Assembly: GCA_023053545.1 (NCBI GenBank)
Contig: JAKZAN010000004.1
Span: forward strand, 11,631,235 to 11,695,234
DNA from: Lepidurus packardi
Taxonomy: Eukaryota > Arthropoda > Branchiopoda > Notostraca > Triopsidae
Direction of reading: 5' to 3'
DNA length: 64,000 bases
In this document: piece after piece, positions 24,539 to 35,934 of the stretch
Layout of the letters: each line of letters starts with the position of its first letter
Numbering within the stretch: the first letter of the stretch is position 1
Translations under genes and position numbers: made by a program
Notes under the pieces: model-generated
Seen by the model: only the letters and a program-made list of their open reading frames with translations
What the model was told of the DNA's origin: nothing
Databases searched by the model: none

Positions 24539-26319
24539 GTTACCAAGGCTTGAGCTAAAGGTCACCTATAAGGTTTCAACTTACCGTAAGCGAAACGTAA
24601 CCGTTAGGTCCAGCATGGTGGACCTGTATCATTACAGGTACATGTACAGTTTTACTTGACAGTACTGTACCGTACATCTGTACTTATGTTAATGTTGATG
24701 TATACCAACGGACTTAATAAGATTGATTAACATCCTACTTTTTCCTTCTTTTTGCGGGCATTGTTATGCGTTTAGGTTAACTCCAGGAAGGTCTTACCCC
24801 AGCAACTTCCGCTCTGCTCTGTGTGGATTGATTACAAGTGTCAGTGATGAGTTGATCATTGGCTTTTGCGAGAAGGAAGAGGGTTATATCTGCCGGTTAC
24901 GCAAGAGAAAAGTGGGGGGAAGGAAAGGAGTTTTTCCTGCCTAAAAGCTTAATAACGGACATGGCGTGCTTGCCGCGAATCGAAGAGGAAGACTTGCAGC
25001 GTCGTTTGTCATAGATTTTGGCGGCATGGCGGGACGGTAGCCCCTTCTTTTCCGTTTACTTTTCCTCCGTGTGTGCAGCCTTTTGCTTGACGTGCTTTAC
25101 GATGATGAATATGGAAGTCCTGAACATCGTTTGTCTTGGCCTCATCAAAAGGGACGTATACTCGTCAGTCTGTTCAGATACATTTGTCTTAAGCCTCGAC
25201 ACTATCAGTTATTTTTCTTTATTTCACTCTTTTTTTTACGTTTATATCCAGAAAAGGTTTGCAGTTAATGGCATCTTGTTCGGTGGAGAGCTCCTATTTT
25301 ACAAGACTGGAAACCTAGACCGTTTTCCAGGTATTAGCGGGGAAACGCCTGCACAATCGTTAGCACGTCCGATCCAAAAAAAACCCCCAAAAAACGGGAG
25401 CAGCAAAGAAGTAGAAGTGTGTGATTAGAATAGATGGAACAAGGAAACTTCTTGTCGACCAGGAGTGAAAGGGGCTTTCCCGTCAACTAGCATCGCTTCC
25501 ACACTCTGTTATGCATAACCATTTGGGAGCAACTTGGTTTGCTGGCATGGTTTTTTTAAAAAAACGGTAAGAGTATTGTTTTTTTTTATTTCAAAGTATC
25601 TGAATAATCTTTCAGGAACAGACAGAGGAGCGAGAAGGAGGGGGGGAATTTCATCGTTAGCGTCAAAACTGTTAAAATCTGGTGATGGAAGACGAGGGCC
25701 TATGTTTTCCACTAAGTTGCGTGTTGAGCAGACTAACCACGTTAACCCACACTCGCTTGGCCTTTTCCCTTGTCTCGTTATTATACTGAGATGCTTGCTG
25801 TGTTTGTATTGTATGTGGTATGTGTGACGTTTTCACACCGTGGCCAAAGAATAAGCTTCAAAAGGGAAGAGGGTGATCTTTTGACAAAAATTTTCGACCC
25901 TTATATGCTAACGAGGAGTTAGCGAGGAAATATGGGGAAGTGTTAGTGATGCCCCGTGACGGATGACCGAAAGTTTGCTTCAAAGCCTCCGTATGAATCG
26001 TTCTCGCTGGCTTTGTATACAGGGTGCTATATCTCCATATTGGATTTCAATTGAGCAAAAAAGGAGCATCCTGGCAAGCGTTTCATTGAATTAAATGTAC
26101 GCCAGGCGGTTTTGATTTCATTTTCTTGTCAAACACTGACAGGATTTCCTTTCAAATTTCGTAGATTTCCTAGCTGTAATAAAAAAAATGCCTTTAATTT
26201 CCTAGTGATAGCCAAGCTCTTAATTTCTTGTATATTTCATGGGTGTAGTGACAAAATATCTTTAATATAACGTTCGTTATCTGATTCAAATAATGTTGGG
26301 TAAGGTTTGGCGCGTAAGC

Positions 26320-27150
26320 CACGGTAACCGCCGTAACTATAAACAAATCTCCTTAGCATCCCTAAAGAGGTGTGGTCAGCGTCACAAGAACAGGTTGTGC
26401 GTTGCATTCTTTTTAAAATGATTTAAATTGTGATTAATTCCATGTTTTTCGTGCGTTGTGTTGACTTCATGAGTAGGTCAGTGTGTTAGCTATATATTCC
26501 ACGTGAAATTTTTAGTAATTTGTTTAAATTTCAACGGAAATAAGCTAAATGTGAAAAACGTTCGATTCCGCCATTTTGAAATTTTTTTTTTTATATTTCG
26601 TCGTTTATGTTCCCTTTTGTGGATTAAATTCCTCGCATATTTACTTTCTTACATGGCAGTTATGACTATTGTATAGGAATGGATAGTTAGTAAAGTAGTT
26701 TATAGAATTATTGAGTAATTTCGGGAAATTTCGGCGCAAAATTAGCCGAAACCATAAACGAATCTCCGTAGCGTCCTAAGGACTATGGAGGCGTGGTCAG
26801 CGTCACGGGAACAGCTTGTGCGTTGCATTTTAATCAAAACAATGAAATGTGTGTTTAATTCCGCGTTTTTGGTTATATTGACTTCATTAGTAAGTAATTG
26901 ATTAACTATGTATTCTACGTAACATTTTTTAGCCAATTTGCTCAAATTTCAATGGAAATTAGCTGAATGTGAAATCTGAAAAACGTTCGATTTCTCCATA
27001 CAGATGTTTTTTATATTACGTCGTTTTTTGTTTAATTTTCTCACAATTTTACTTATTCCACGTGGTTAATTGCATAGGAATCGATTGTTAGTAACGTAAT
27101 TTACAGAAATATTGAGTAATTTGCGGAAATTTCGGCGAAAAACTAACACT
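26320..27150 (+). repeat. Two-copy diverged tandem duplication, about 415 bp apart
   Basis: The first copy (from about 26320) and second (from about 26745) share GTGGTCAGCGTCAC, GAACAG, TTGTGCGTTGCATT, a run with GACTTCAT and TATTC..CGTG/CGTA, and AAAAACGTTCGATT. Divergence is substantial, so the duplication is old. Confidence 0.75.
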
Positions 27151-28121
27151 AGAGTCAAAAACGTTCGTTTTTCCCTGAACTTTTCCAGTTCTCTATAGGC
27201 ATACAATTAAAAACTAAACAGATTAACTTTAGAAAGTAACATCAAGCTTATTCTGCATCGTCTCTTCCTTAATTATTACAAAGTCGCGAGGGTTGAAATA
27301 TTTTCATATCCTTTTCATCGTCACCCCCCTTGATCCACAACTTCTAAATGCGCCTAGAAAAGCAAAGCTTCATTGGGCCTTGTTTCAAGCCGACGAAAAT
27401 TTAATTTCATTAGCCTGGCGCTGCGACAAATTACCTAACAAGGCTCTGGGGTGTTGTTTCTAAAAGAAACACTCTGTTTTATCCACGTTTTTGTCTTCAA
27501 TATTTGCCTCGTCTCATTCTATTTCCTTATATGGAGTATGGAAATATCTCTTGTGTGGTGTGAATAGTTATCTTACGCTAACCGAACACCACAACAAAAA
27601 CCCGCCCGACTACCACACTCTTCTTTAGTGATTTGATTTCCTTTTGAAGAAAAAAGTAGAATGACACATTTCCTTTTTTTCGATGACTTGAACCTCTGCT
27701 GTCTGCACTCTGCAGCAATATCTTTAATATCTATATGAAATGTATATAGCAACAAAGGCAAAGATGAACTAACATGGCCAAGGTCTGCTTTTGTGGGAAT
27801 CGGGATCAAGTCAATCAATGATATAGTCCCCAAGTGGGCTTCAATCCATCTTGTGTCTTAAGGAGAAACCCACCAATTACGATCCTGTCACGTGAGGAAT
27901 TCTCCATTCTTTTTTTTTTCCCCTTATCTTAACTATTCTACTTGTTACAACGCTGTTATTATAACATCGTATTGTGTGTAAACCTGGGCGAATTTGATCA
28001 TCGAAAGACTTTTAATTATTCCAAGTCTCGACTTGCGACTATCAAATCCGTTTGTCGCCAGCTCAATGCATTTCTCTTTTATTTTTGTACCATGTTTCAT
28101 AGTTTTATTTTTCTTTAACAG

Positions 28122-28228
28122 GTCCCAAGCTAACCAGGGCACAGCGAGTCAAGTCCAGAGGGTTGTATATTGACACAGCGACGCACGAATGCACTTCTCT
28201 TGATGAGCTCTTTGAAACCCCAATAAGA
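28122..28228 (+). CDS. Tentative isolated exon of an unrecognised gene
   Basis: A 107-bp segment is bounded by a pyrimidine-rich acceptor (TTTTTCTTTAACAG) and a donor (AGA|GTAAGG). It reads open in one frame from phase 1 to phase 0, giving a 35-residue peptide containing LTRAQRVKSRG, YIDTATHECTSLDELFE and TPIR. I do not recognise the family and found no convincing partner exons, so a chance open segment is quite possible. Confidence 0.2.
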
Positions 28229-29059
28229 GTAAGGGACCATACAGGTTTTATTTCTGCCACAAGTTTTATTTTTCCCTGTAGCCCAACAGAAGGATATATT
28301 CTTCCTTATAGGGCCAACGCCAGTATAATTTTTGCGTTGAGATAGCTCTATAAGCGAAGTGAAGAAGTGAAGAAGAAAGGGGGATTGGGAGCGACAAACG
28401 TTGACACTTTTCCTTTATAAATACGTACAGTATACCAATATGAAGGGGAACTCTGGGGCTGTCCGCACGTCTTCCTCAATATGACAAGGAAAATCAGAGA
28501 AGAATAACAAGATGAAGAGAGGAAGTGACCAAAAGCGGGGCAATCCATTTGTACCACTGGAAATGGTGCAAGATGTTAGTAGTAATGGTCCTTTGAGTCT
28601 CTTTGGGAGCTCAGAAGCGGTAGGTTAGTGATTTAAAGGAATTACTGAGTGGTCCGACGTATTGAGGTATTGAGGGACGGCTGAATGCTAATCGAGGCAT
28701 ATAGGGCCTCGATTGACTTGAAAGAGACGGATTATGTCCATCTAGTCCAACGAGTACAACTAACTCTTCCATAGCTCAACTATGATGGTGTTGATGTATG
28801 CACTAAAGAGAGAGAAGAGAGAGGAAGGGCAAGCGAGTGGGATAACTCTTTATATTCTTCCGGAGCAACCAATTATGAGCGGTCAGTGGAGATTGAAGAA
28901 GGTTTACTCAACCCCGCCCTAATTAGATCAAGGAAACCTCTGCTGGCCAGTACCACACCCCTAAACTGGAAGGCGAGTTATGCATTCTGTACGCAAACCT
29001 GGACCTCGTTCTTTGATTGTATTAAGCGGCCGTTGGGAAGGCAAAATTGGATTGATTCG

Positions 29060-29690
29060 ATTTTCGTCGCCACTAGTTTTACGAAAGGAAAAAATAGAAG
29101 AAAAAGGTGTAGATATACGATGATTAGGCGCTTTGCCAGTACAAGATAATACAGCGTATTATGAGTAATACAACATAATACAATACTAAATGGAATGCCT
29201 AAAACTGCCCAGGGGAATCTGGTATACAACATAATATTATCTGCAACATAATATTATTAGACGCTTAGCAATTACAACAGAATACAGCGTAATACAACAT
29301 AGTGCAATACAGTAATACAGAATACAACGTAACACACTACAATGCAACATAATACAACTAAATGCAATTTCGTCGCCACTAGTTTTAGGAAGTAAAAAAT
29401 ACAAGAAAAAGGTGTAGATATACGATGATTAGGCGCTTTGCCAGTACAAGATAATACAGCATATTATCAGTAATACAACATAATACAATACTAAATGGAA
29501 TGCGTAAAACTGCCCAGGGGAATCTGGTATACAACACAATACAACATAATATAATTAGACACTTAGCAATTACAACAGAATACAGCGTAATACAACAGAA
29601 TACAGCGTAATACAACATAATGCAACACAGTAATACAGAATACAACGTAACACAACACAATGCAACATAATACAACTAAATGCAATGAAA
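29060..29690 (+). repeat. Two-copy repeat (about 304 bp) with AATACAACAT microrepeats
   Basis: TTCGTCGCCACTAGTTTTA occurs at about 29064 and 29368, each followed by GGTGTAGATATACGATGATT, AGGCGCTTTGCCAGTACAAG, TGCCCAGGGGAATCTGGTAT, then strings of AATACAACAT/AATACAGCGT. The long reverse-strand reading frames here, rich in Cys, Tyr and Leu, are produced by the microrepeat and are not genes. Confidence 0.85.
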
Positions 29691-31114
29691 TGGCATGCGT
29701 AAAAGTACCAAGCTGGATCTGGTAATACTTTCCTTGACATTGAAGATGTATTGGGGCGGACGTGGGTACTCTTTTTCAATCTGGGTACCGCCAAAAGAGG
29801 AATTTGGGGAAGGGGAAGACTGAAGAGTGCGAAAGAGAGAATCCGACAGCATAAGGGTCCCTTTCAAGACTTTTCTGGTCGAAACTATATATATATATAT
29901 ATAGGAACGTGACCGGTCAGCATCCAGTCGGTTCTGGTCGTTCTGGTACTTCTGCTCCCTCCCCAAACTCCCCGAAAAACTGACCTGGCACTCCAATCCA
30001 TAAGTGCCTGTCCCCTAAAGAAAGTCCCTTTTGCCTTTCAGGAGTTCCTATTGTCTTAAGATGCTCACACACACATACATATCTTTGTCTTGTTCCACCC
30101 CCCGAACCCCCCCCTTCTGGGGCTTCTGGGCCGAAAAGGTTTCCGCAATACTACTTTTCCGTGTCTGTTTCAATCCCTAATCCATCTTAGCTTGACCACA
30201 ACCCAGAGACTGTAAAACCCACAGATGGTACCTCGGCGTCTCATTTCAATACACGATTGATCCCAATCCATTGCTTCTGACCAGACTAAAACAAATACAA
30301 TTCCTAGATAAAAAATCGAAAATAAATAAAGTATTACAATAGGAAGTAAATAAACTATATTAAATTAAAAGTAAAATTAAATAGATTAATATAGAAAGAA
30401 AAATACAATAAATGTAGAAATCAATTCAGCATTATTAGGATTTTTTTGGGGGGGGAGGGGAATTCGAAAGTCTCCTTTCGTATGGTTTCATCCATATGGA
30501 TGGTTCGGGAAGAGTCCGAAAGCTTTGGCTGGTCGTTCTGGTGTGTTGGCACATTTTCTTCTTTTTAGTGTGTGGGGGGAGGTGGGAGGAAGAGGTTGGC
30601 GAAGATACTTTTCTTGCATTTTTGTTGATTTCTCCGTTTGGGTTTTGACCCAGACAAAAGGTTAGAATGTAGTCTGACATGACCAAGGGTCCTTTTCATA
30701 ACCGTAAGGCCGGGTTAATGGCCCGGAATTGTCGGTGAAGAGGAAGACAACAAGCTGTGGAGGATGTTGAGCGTAATTTCTTGGCTTGCTGAAAGCCCAC
30801 TGACCACACAAGAGATGGCAAAAGGTACCCTCAGAAAGGAATACTTATGTACCCGAGGTCTAAAAAAGAAGGCGGGAGACCAGGGTAATGAAATCATGTA
30901 AGGGTCATTTAAGTGATAAGAAGGGTCCAAGATGCTCGAGTGACCGGAAGGAACCTAGAGAAAGAGAAAAACCCACCTTCCCCTCCCCTCCCCTCGCATC
31001 CCCTTTTGAATGACCACGCTTTTACAAAAGATAGGGTCTTTTCAGAGATTGCACCCATTTTGTACAGGATTTCCTTACATTTCTATGTATAATATGAATG
31101 CTCACGTATAGCTT

Positions 31115-31745
31115 AGCTTAGTGATGCGAAACAGTCACAGATGGCACTGATGTTTGCTTAAACACATATAAACTCTTATGTGTAGGTATTCATTCTTACA
31201 AAGTCTTGAGTAGACTTAAACTTACAACGAACGCGGCAATGGATTCTAAGAGGATTTCATTGTTGTTCATTGCGAACGTTTAATAACATGGCTCGAAATG
31301 GATGACTGTATTTGCAACAGTGAAACTCGGCTTTTGAGTAGCTATACCTTATAGGTGTACCCATATCCGTATACGTAGTTTATTGATGCGAAACGCTCAA
31401 GAGAGGGCGCTGATGTTTGTTTATGTTTTGCGAAAGCCTTGCTAAGGTAGTAAAAACGAAAAAGATAGCTCATTGTGGACTTGTTTGGCTTCTGGATAGT
31501 ACAACTGGTCACCGCAATTGGCTATAGCAGCACATGGTCCCGAATCAAGTCGGTTCAAACTGTTAAACTGATTTGTATATATTAATTTCTATTAATTATG
31601 GTATATTAGCCATTTTTTCTAATTAAGAGTCTTTTTTTCTACTTAATTGTCCCGAATCAAGGCGGTTCAAACTGTTCAACTAACTTCTATATATTAATTT
31701 CTATTAATTATTGTATATTAGCCAATTTTTTCTAATTAAGAGAGC
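31115..31745 (+). repeat. Two short duplicated segments
   Basis: GATGCGAAAC..TC(A)(C/A)AGA..GGC(A/G)CTGATGTTTG occurs near 31120 and 31385. It is the reverse complement of the GCCATCT-bearing core of the 168-bp repeat at 9.8-10.3 kb. Just downstream, CGAATCAAG(T/G)CGGTTCAAACTG plus TATATATTAATTTCTATTAA and ATTAGCCA is duplicated about 110 bp apart (31.54-31.74 kb). Confidence 0.7.
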
Positions 31746-33231
31746 TGTTCCTAGTTAAAGAAGCGAAGAGGTCCAAATCCTGATTCGAACGAAAGAAGCA
31801 TTTCAATAAAAAAAAAATCTTTCTGTAAAGATCTTTCGTCGTTTTATTTCTTCCTTTCCGTATTTCAAAACCATGCACAGACCCTTATGCCTCTACCACA
31901 CTGCATAAGTAATGGCTCCTTGCTTTAAAAGTGCTGCAGCATAGAAAGTAGACATACGTATGAAAAAGGGGGAGGGGAAAGTAAGGGATTAAATACTAAA
32001 ATAACTGGTGATGTTATCATTTGCGGATTTATTGCTCTTGTGTTGGCGTTAGGTTTGAGGTTTTTCGTTTATTTTTTTATTTCATTTTATGTTTGTCTAA
32101 CCCCTCCCTTGTATAGAAGATTTATGAAAAACAGCCCATGCAAAAGATGGTGAAGCAATGTGGCAAAAGTTTGTAGTTATATGGTGCAGGCAAGAAAAGG
32201 GGGGGGTATGGGGTTGCGGTGGTTTGCTTTGCGTCAAGTCAGTTTTAAGGTTTGGCGAGGGGTCGTCTCACAAGCGGATAGAAATGTCTTTATTATACAA
32301 ACTTATGCAAAGCCATTTAGTCGGGAATCTCATAGAGAGAGAGAGATGTGGGAGGGTCGGCGATGCTGTGAAAAAATAAAAAAATAGAGCAAAAGAGTGC
32401 CTCTGAAACTGCAGAGATGAATCATGGCCGAAGAAAACGACCTCGCATCTTCTTCTGCTTCCTTTTTTCTTCCACTTTTACCCCCAAAAGGCTTCCAGAT
32501 TGGGGGAATTTATGAGCGTATGCTCATTGAAATGGAGACGCCCGCTCCAAAAGCTTGCATTGGCAATTTCTTATCGCAGAACTGAGGCTCCCCAGATTGG
32601 AAAACTATATTCCGAACGGACCGCAACCATAGCTTTGACATTTTTCTGACGCCTCGATTCTTTTCCGTCCGCAGAGGTCCAAGGATTCTTTCCGAATTCT
32701 TTCCGAATACTTCCCTTATGCTATAAATCTATAAATACATCTTTTGGATTGGTTGAATGATCTTGGGATTCAAGGATCTTGGGATTCAAGGATCTTGGGC
32801 ATCTCCAAGAATTTCTGAAAAAAAAAATCTGTGTTTTCTTTCCGGAAGAAATAATTTCCAAGTACAGGACTCGGGAAGTCGCGGTTCGTTAGCGATTCAT
32901 CCGACTAGTTAAACGTAGCAGCTAACTTAACTGGCTGTGGAGTCCTGACCTGAAAGGTTAAAAGCTTATGGAGATCCAAAGGTCAAGCTGGGTTTTTCTT
33001 ATTTTTCAACGTATTTCTATTGATTTTCAACACGCAACGTGTTTTGAGTGATTCAACCAGGAATTTTTTTACTGATTTAACAACGTATATTTCCGACATT
33101 TTCGCCAGATAAATTTGAAACAATAAAACACTGCACTGGTTGGGTTAGGAAGTAATTTTTGTCGAATTTTTCACAGTGACTAGAAACGGCAAAAAAAAAA
33201 TTTAAAAAAATCAAGCGAGTAGAAATAACCT

Positions 33232-34215
33232 TCATTTGCCCTTGATCTCTCTGTCTTCATGCGAGGTCATGTGACGGGTCAAATGGTGGCGTTCGCGGAA
33301 GCTTTCTCCGCATACGGAGCATCGCAGCTTTTCCTGCCTCCGTTGGCGTTCTTTGGTCGTGTCTTGGCGGTGCTGTGACCTCATATGGTAGACGAGATCC
33401 GAGGTCATGCGAAAACTGAGGTTGCATTTGGCACACATGTTCTGCGCCGTACCGGCGGACAGCGCAGCCAAGGAAGACGGTAGCACTTGGGGATTGGACA
33501 TTTGACCTGGAAACAAGGGCATTCCGGCCGGTCCGCCTCTTAAGCCAGGTCCCAGACGTGGATCAAGGGGACTGGACGCAATAGCAGCGTAAGGTTGTGA
33601 AACGGGTTCGGGTCGCAGTTTACTGACGGATGATCCTTGGGACAAGTAGCTGTCACCTCGGCCGGCGGAAGCCGCCGCCATGAACAAGGCCGAGTAAGGT
33701 CGCGTCTGCAGTAATTGCGAGGCCGCCGGTCCAAAAAACGACATGGCGAAGCCTTTACTGGCCGCCGCCACCGAGTGGTTCTGCAGAAATTGCAGCGACA
33801 AGGAAGTCGCTAAATGCGGGGGCATAAAGAACGGATTCGGGGTACTCGCCGTGCGAAACACGACCGAGTCGTCGTCCGCGAGTTTATCGGTGGCAGTAAT
33901 AGGACTCGCGCGAGAGAAATCGGATTTCTGCACTACTTTGGTGAATGCACTGCCGCTGTCGGCATGGCTCCGATGAGGAGAAGGAGGATGAGGCGAATGA
34001 GCCACGCTACTACTGCAGCAGAAGGATTTACTGGCTTTCTTAGGGTTATTCGAGGCAGAAATAGGGACACGAGTACCGGCTTCGACGGCAGATTCTTCGC
34101 GATTGCCCGTTAAGAAGGCAATGTCGAAACTCCGTTTAGGGGCCAACGGTTGTTTCAGAGCCGTATTACTGCAATGGCCCGTGTCTTTGTTCACCAGACT
34201 CGTATCCATAGTCAT
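33232..34215 (-). CDS. PRDM8/ZNF488-like two-finger C2H2 protein, apparently intronless
   Basis: One 327-codon reading frame without introns. The C-terminus carries two C2H2 fingers: residues about 261-282 (CAKCNLSFRMTSDLVYHMRS) and 299-319 (CSVCGESFRERHHLTRHMTS), joined by a basic linker. From memory, the FRMTSDLVYHMRS and ESFRERHHL.RHMTSH signatures mark the C-terminal finger pair of vertebrate PRDM8 and ZNF488, nuclear repressors in neural and glial development. The remainder is low-complexity Ser/Ala/Pro-rich, with an N-terminal LAPKRSFDIAFL segment that could be a repressor or docking motif (inference). No PR/SET domain is present. An in-frame TAA lies four codons upstream of the chosen Met. 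A weak CCCAG acceptor sits between them, so an N-terminal extension by splicing is not excluded but lacks a pyrimidine tract. Confidence 0.8.
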   Translation of the reverse strand: MTMDTSLVNKDTGHCSNTALKQPLAPKRSFDIAFLTGNREESAVEAGTRVPISASNNPKKASKSFCCSSSVAHSPHPPSPHRSHADSGSAFTKVVQKSDFSRASPITATDKLADDDSVVFRTASTPNPFFMPPHLATSLSLQFLQNHSVAAASKGFAMSFFGPAASQLLQTRPYSALFMAAASAGRGDSYLSQGSSVSKLRPEPVSQPYAAIASSPLDPRLGPGLRGGPAGMPLFPGQMSNPQVLPSSLAALSAGTAQNMCAKCNLSFRMTSDLVYHMRSQHRQDTTKERQRRQEKLRCSVCGESFRERHHLTRHMTSHEDREIKGK

Positions 34216-34279
34216 TTCTGGGTATTACTGCGTTTTTTTAACTTTAACTTGACAGATTAGAAGATCACTGCGGCTTAGT

Positions 34280-34360
34280 TAGGGCTGGCTTTAACGTTCT
34301 TTTTAGTTTAGAAGTGTTGTTCAGCCGGGCTGGCTTTAACGTTCTTTTTTTATACGAATT
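34280..34360 (+). repeat. 44-bp direct repeat upstream of the PRDM8-like gene
   Basis: GGGCTGGCTTTAACGTTCTT occurs twice, starting near 34283 and 34327, just 5' of the reverse-strand start codon. Its position would fit the promoter or 5'UTR, but no function can be read from it. Confidence 0.6.
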
Positions 34361-35934
34361 TAAGAAAAGAAATAAGGAAGTAATTCCGAGCGACACAAGT
34401 GGACGGTATCACGATTGGGAGCAGAATGACGGACACCTTGCTGAGCTCGGGGAACAACATAAGGGGAGGCCAGAACTTGGTGTTGCCACCATCACACATG
34501 GTCAGACAGAAGATCACCCGCCCTTTCCAGATGGGGAGGAGTTTTGTGAGCCTTAGATGAACTAAGCGGACGGAGCGTGAACAGAAATCGAGTTGGACAC
34601 CCCCCTTCACTAGCCACGCCTCCCGTCCCTCTTTTACCAGCGCTTTTACCAACTCAACCTGACTTCTAACTTGCGCCGAAGCACGCAATTCATTACTATT
34701 ATTATTATTTAATATAAATGCTATTAATAAAAATAAAATACATTATGAATAGAAATAAGTACTATTATTATTTATTTTTATTACTATTATTTATATATTA
34801 TTTTAAAATTATTTATTATTATTATTATTTTTTTTTATTATATTGGCGTATAGGCATAAGGCTGTTGCCAAAGTTTATTCTTAAAAACGTACATTTAAAA
34901 TCTGGTAGGGGAAAGGGATATAACAGAACGCTGTCACATGGGGATTATTATTATTATTATTATTATTATTAATAATAATAATAACATAATTATTAAATAA
35001 TTATAAAATAATTAATAATAATAATAATAATAATAACATGATTTATAGAACATTAATAGGAATGCACAGTTTAATCTTTGTAAAAATAAAAGTCGGATAA
35101 AGTATTCTCGCGTTTATTCTTAGAATAAACTAATTAAGATTAATTATTACTTTGTAAGATTAATCTTGAGATCTTAGATTAATCTTAAAGCCAATTTCCT
35201 TAGAAAATTTATTAAGAAATTACAATTTTCTTAATTAATAATTTTAAGATTATAGTGTAATTAATGATTACTGTAGTCGTGCGACAGTAAGAACAATAGA
35301 ATTTAATTAATTAAATTTAAATAGTTATAAAAAAAACAATTTTCATTAAATATGGTTGGGTTTTCGGGAGCTTTTGTTCTATAAAAGTGACCACGAGCCT
35401 AGGGATGATCATATAGTGTTCTAACTTACTGGTTACTGGCCCTTTGGGTCTATTGAAATCGCATCGAACAAACCAGATGGTCTATAAAAGCTTTCGTATG
35501 CCCCGTTTCCCTCCCCCTTATGTTGTGTATGCTATTGCGGAATCAAACAACGTAGAAAAAAGAAAAGAATTGGTCTGAAGGGGACAGAGAGGGTTGGCTA
35601 TTCCAAAAAGAGTCGTCGCGGCTCAGATCAGGGTATAAAAGAGAGGGTAATGTGTTTGAAACCCTATGGGTAACCCCCCCTTCCTGGGGGGGTTGCTCTA
35701 GCTATAGAGGTATTGTCATGTGTGGTCCATATGGGATACGTAACCACATGACAGGTGTCATAGTGCACTTGAGCCAATGGTTACGAAGCTTTTCTGTAGA
35801 CCCCCCTTTGGTAAACTTCACATATGCTCTATCAAACTCTCATTAACGCCAAGAATCTATTTACCCACCAAATTTATGCCCGGAATCGATTACAATATCT
35901 CAAAAAACACGATAAATCTAAGAAAAAGAGTGTA

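Larger units (their letters stand above)
22460..33231. other. Intergenic region between unc5 and the PRDM8-like gene
   Basis: About 10.8 kb with no gene I can name. It contains a reverse TGACGTCA repeat, a GTAC-rich block with an 18-bp palindrome (24.2-24.7 kb), a diverged duplication (26.3-27.15 kb), a two-copy repeat with AATACAACAT runs (29.06-29.69 kb) and short duplications at 31.1-31.75 kb. One segment with exon-like borders (28122-28228) is listed separately. Open frames at 23.8-24.2 and 25.0-25.4 kb show no domain. Confidence 0.6.

Noticed and set aside
25018-25428. 136-codon forward frame with a hydrophobic middle
   Set aside because: No recognisable family or signal peptide pattern, and a second frame overlaps it. 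A GTGTGCAG acceptor-like site precedes part of it, but no partner exon was found.
29385-29794. Cys/Tyr/Leu-rich reverse-strand frames
   Set aside because: Produced by AATACAACAT-type microrepeats; composition is dictated by the repeat.
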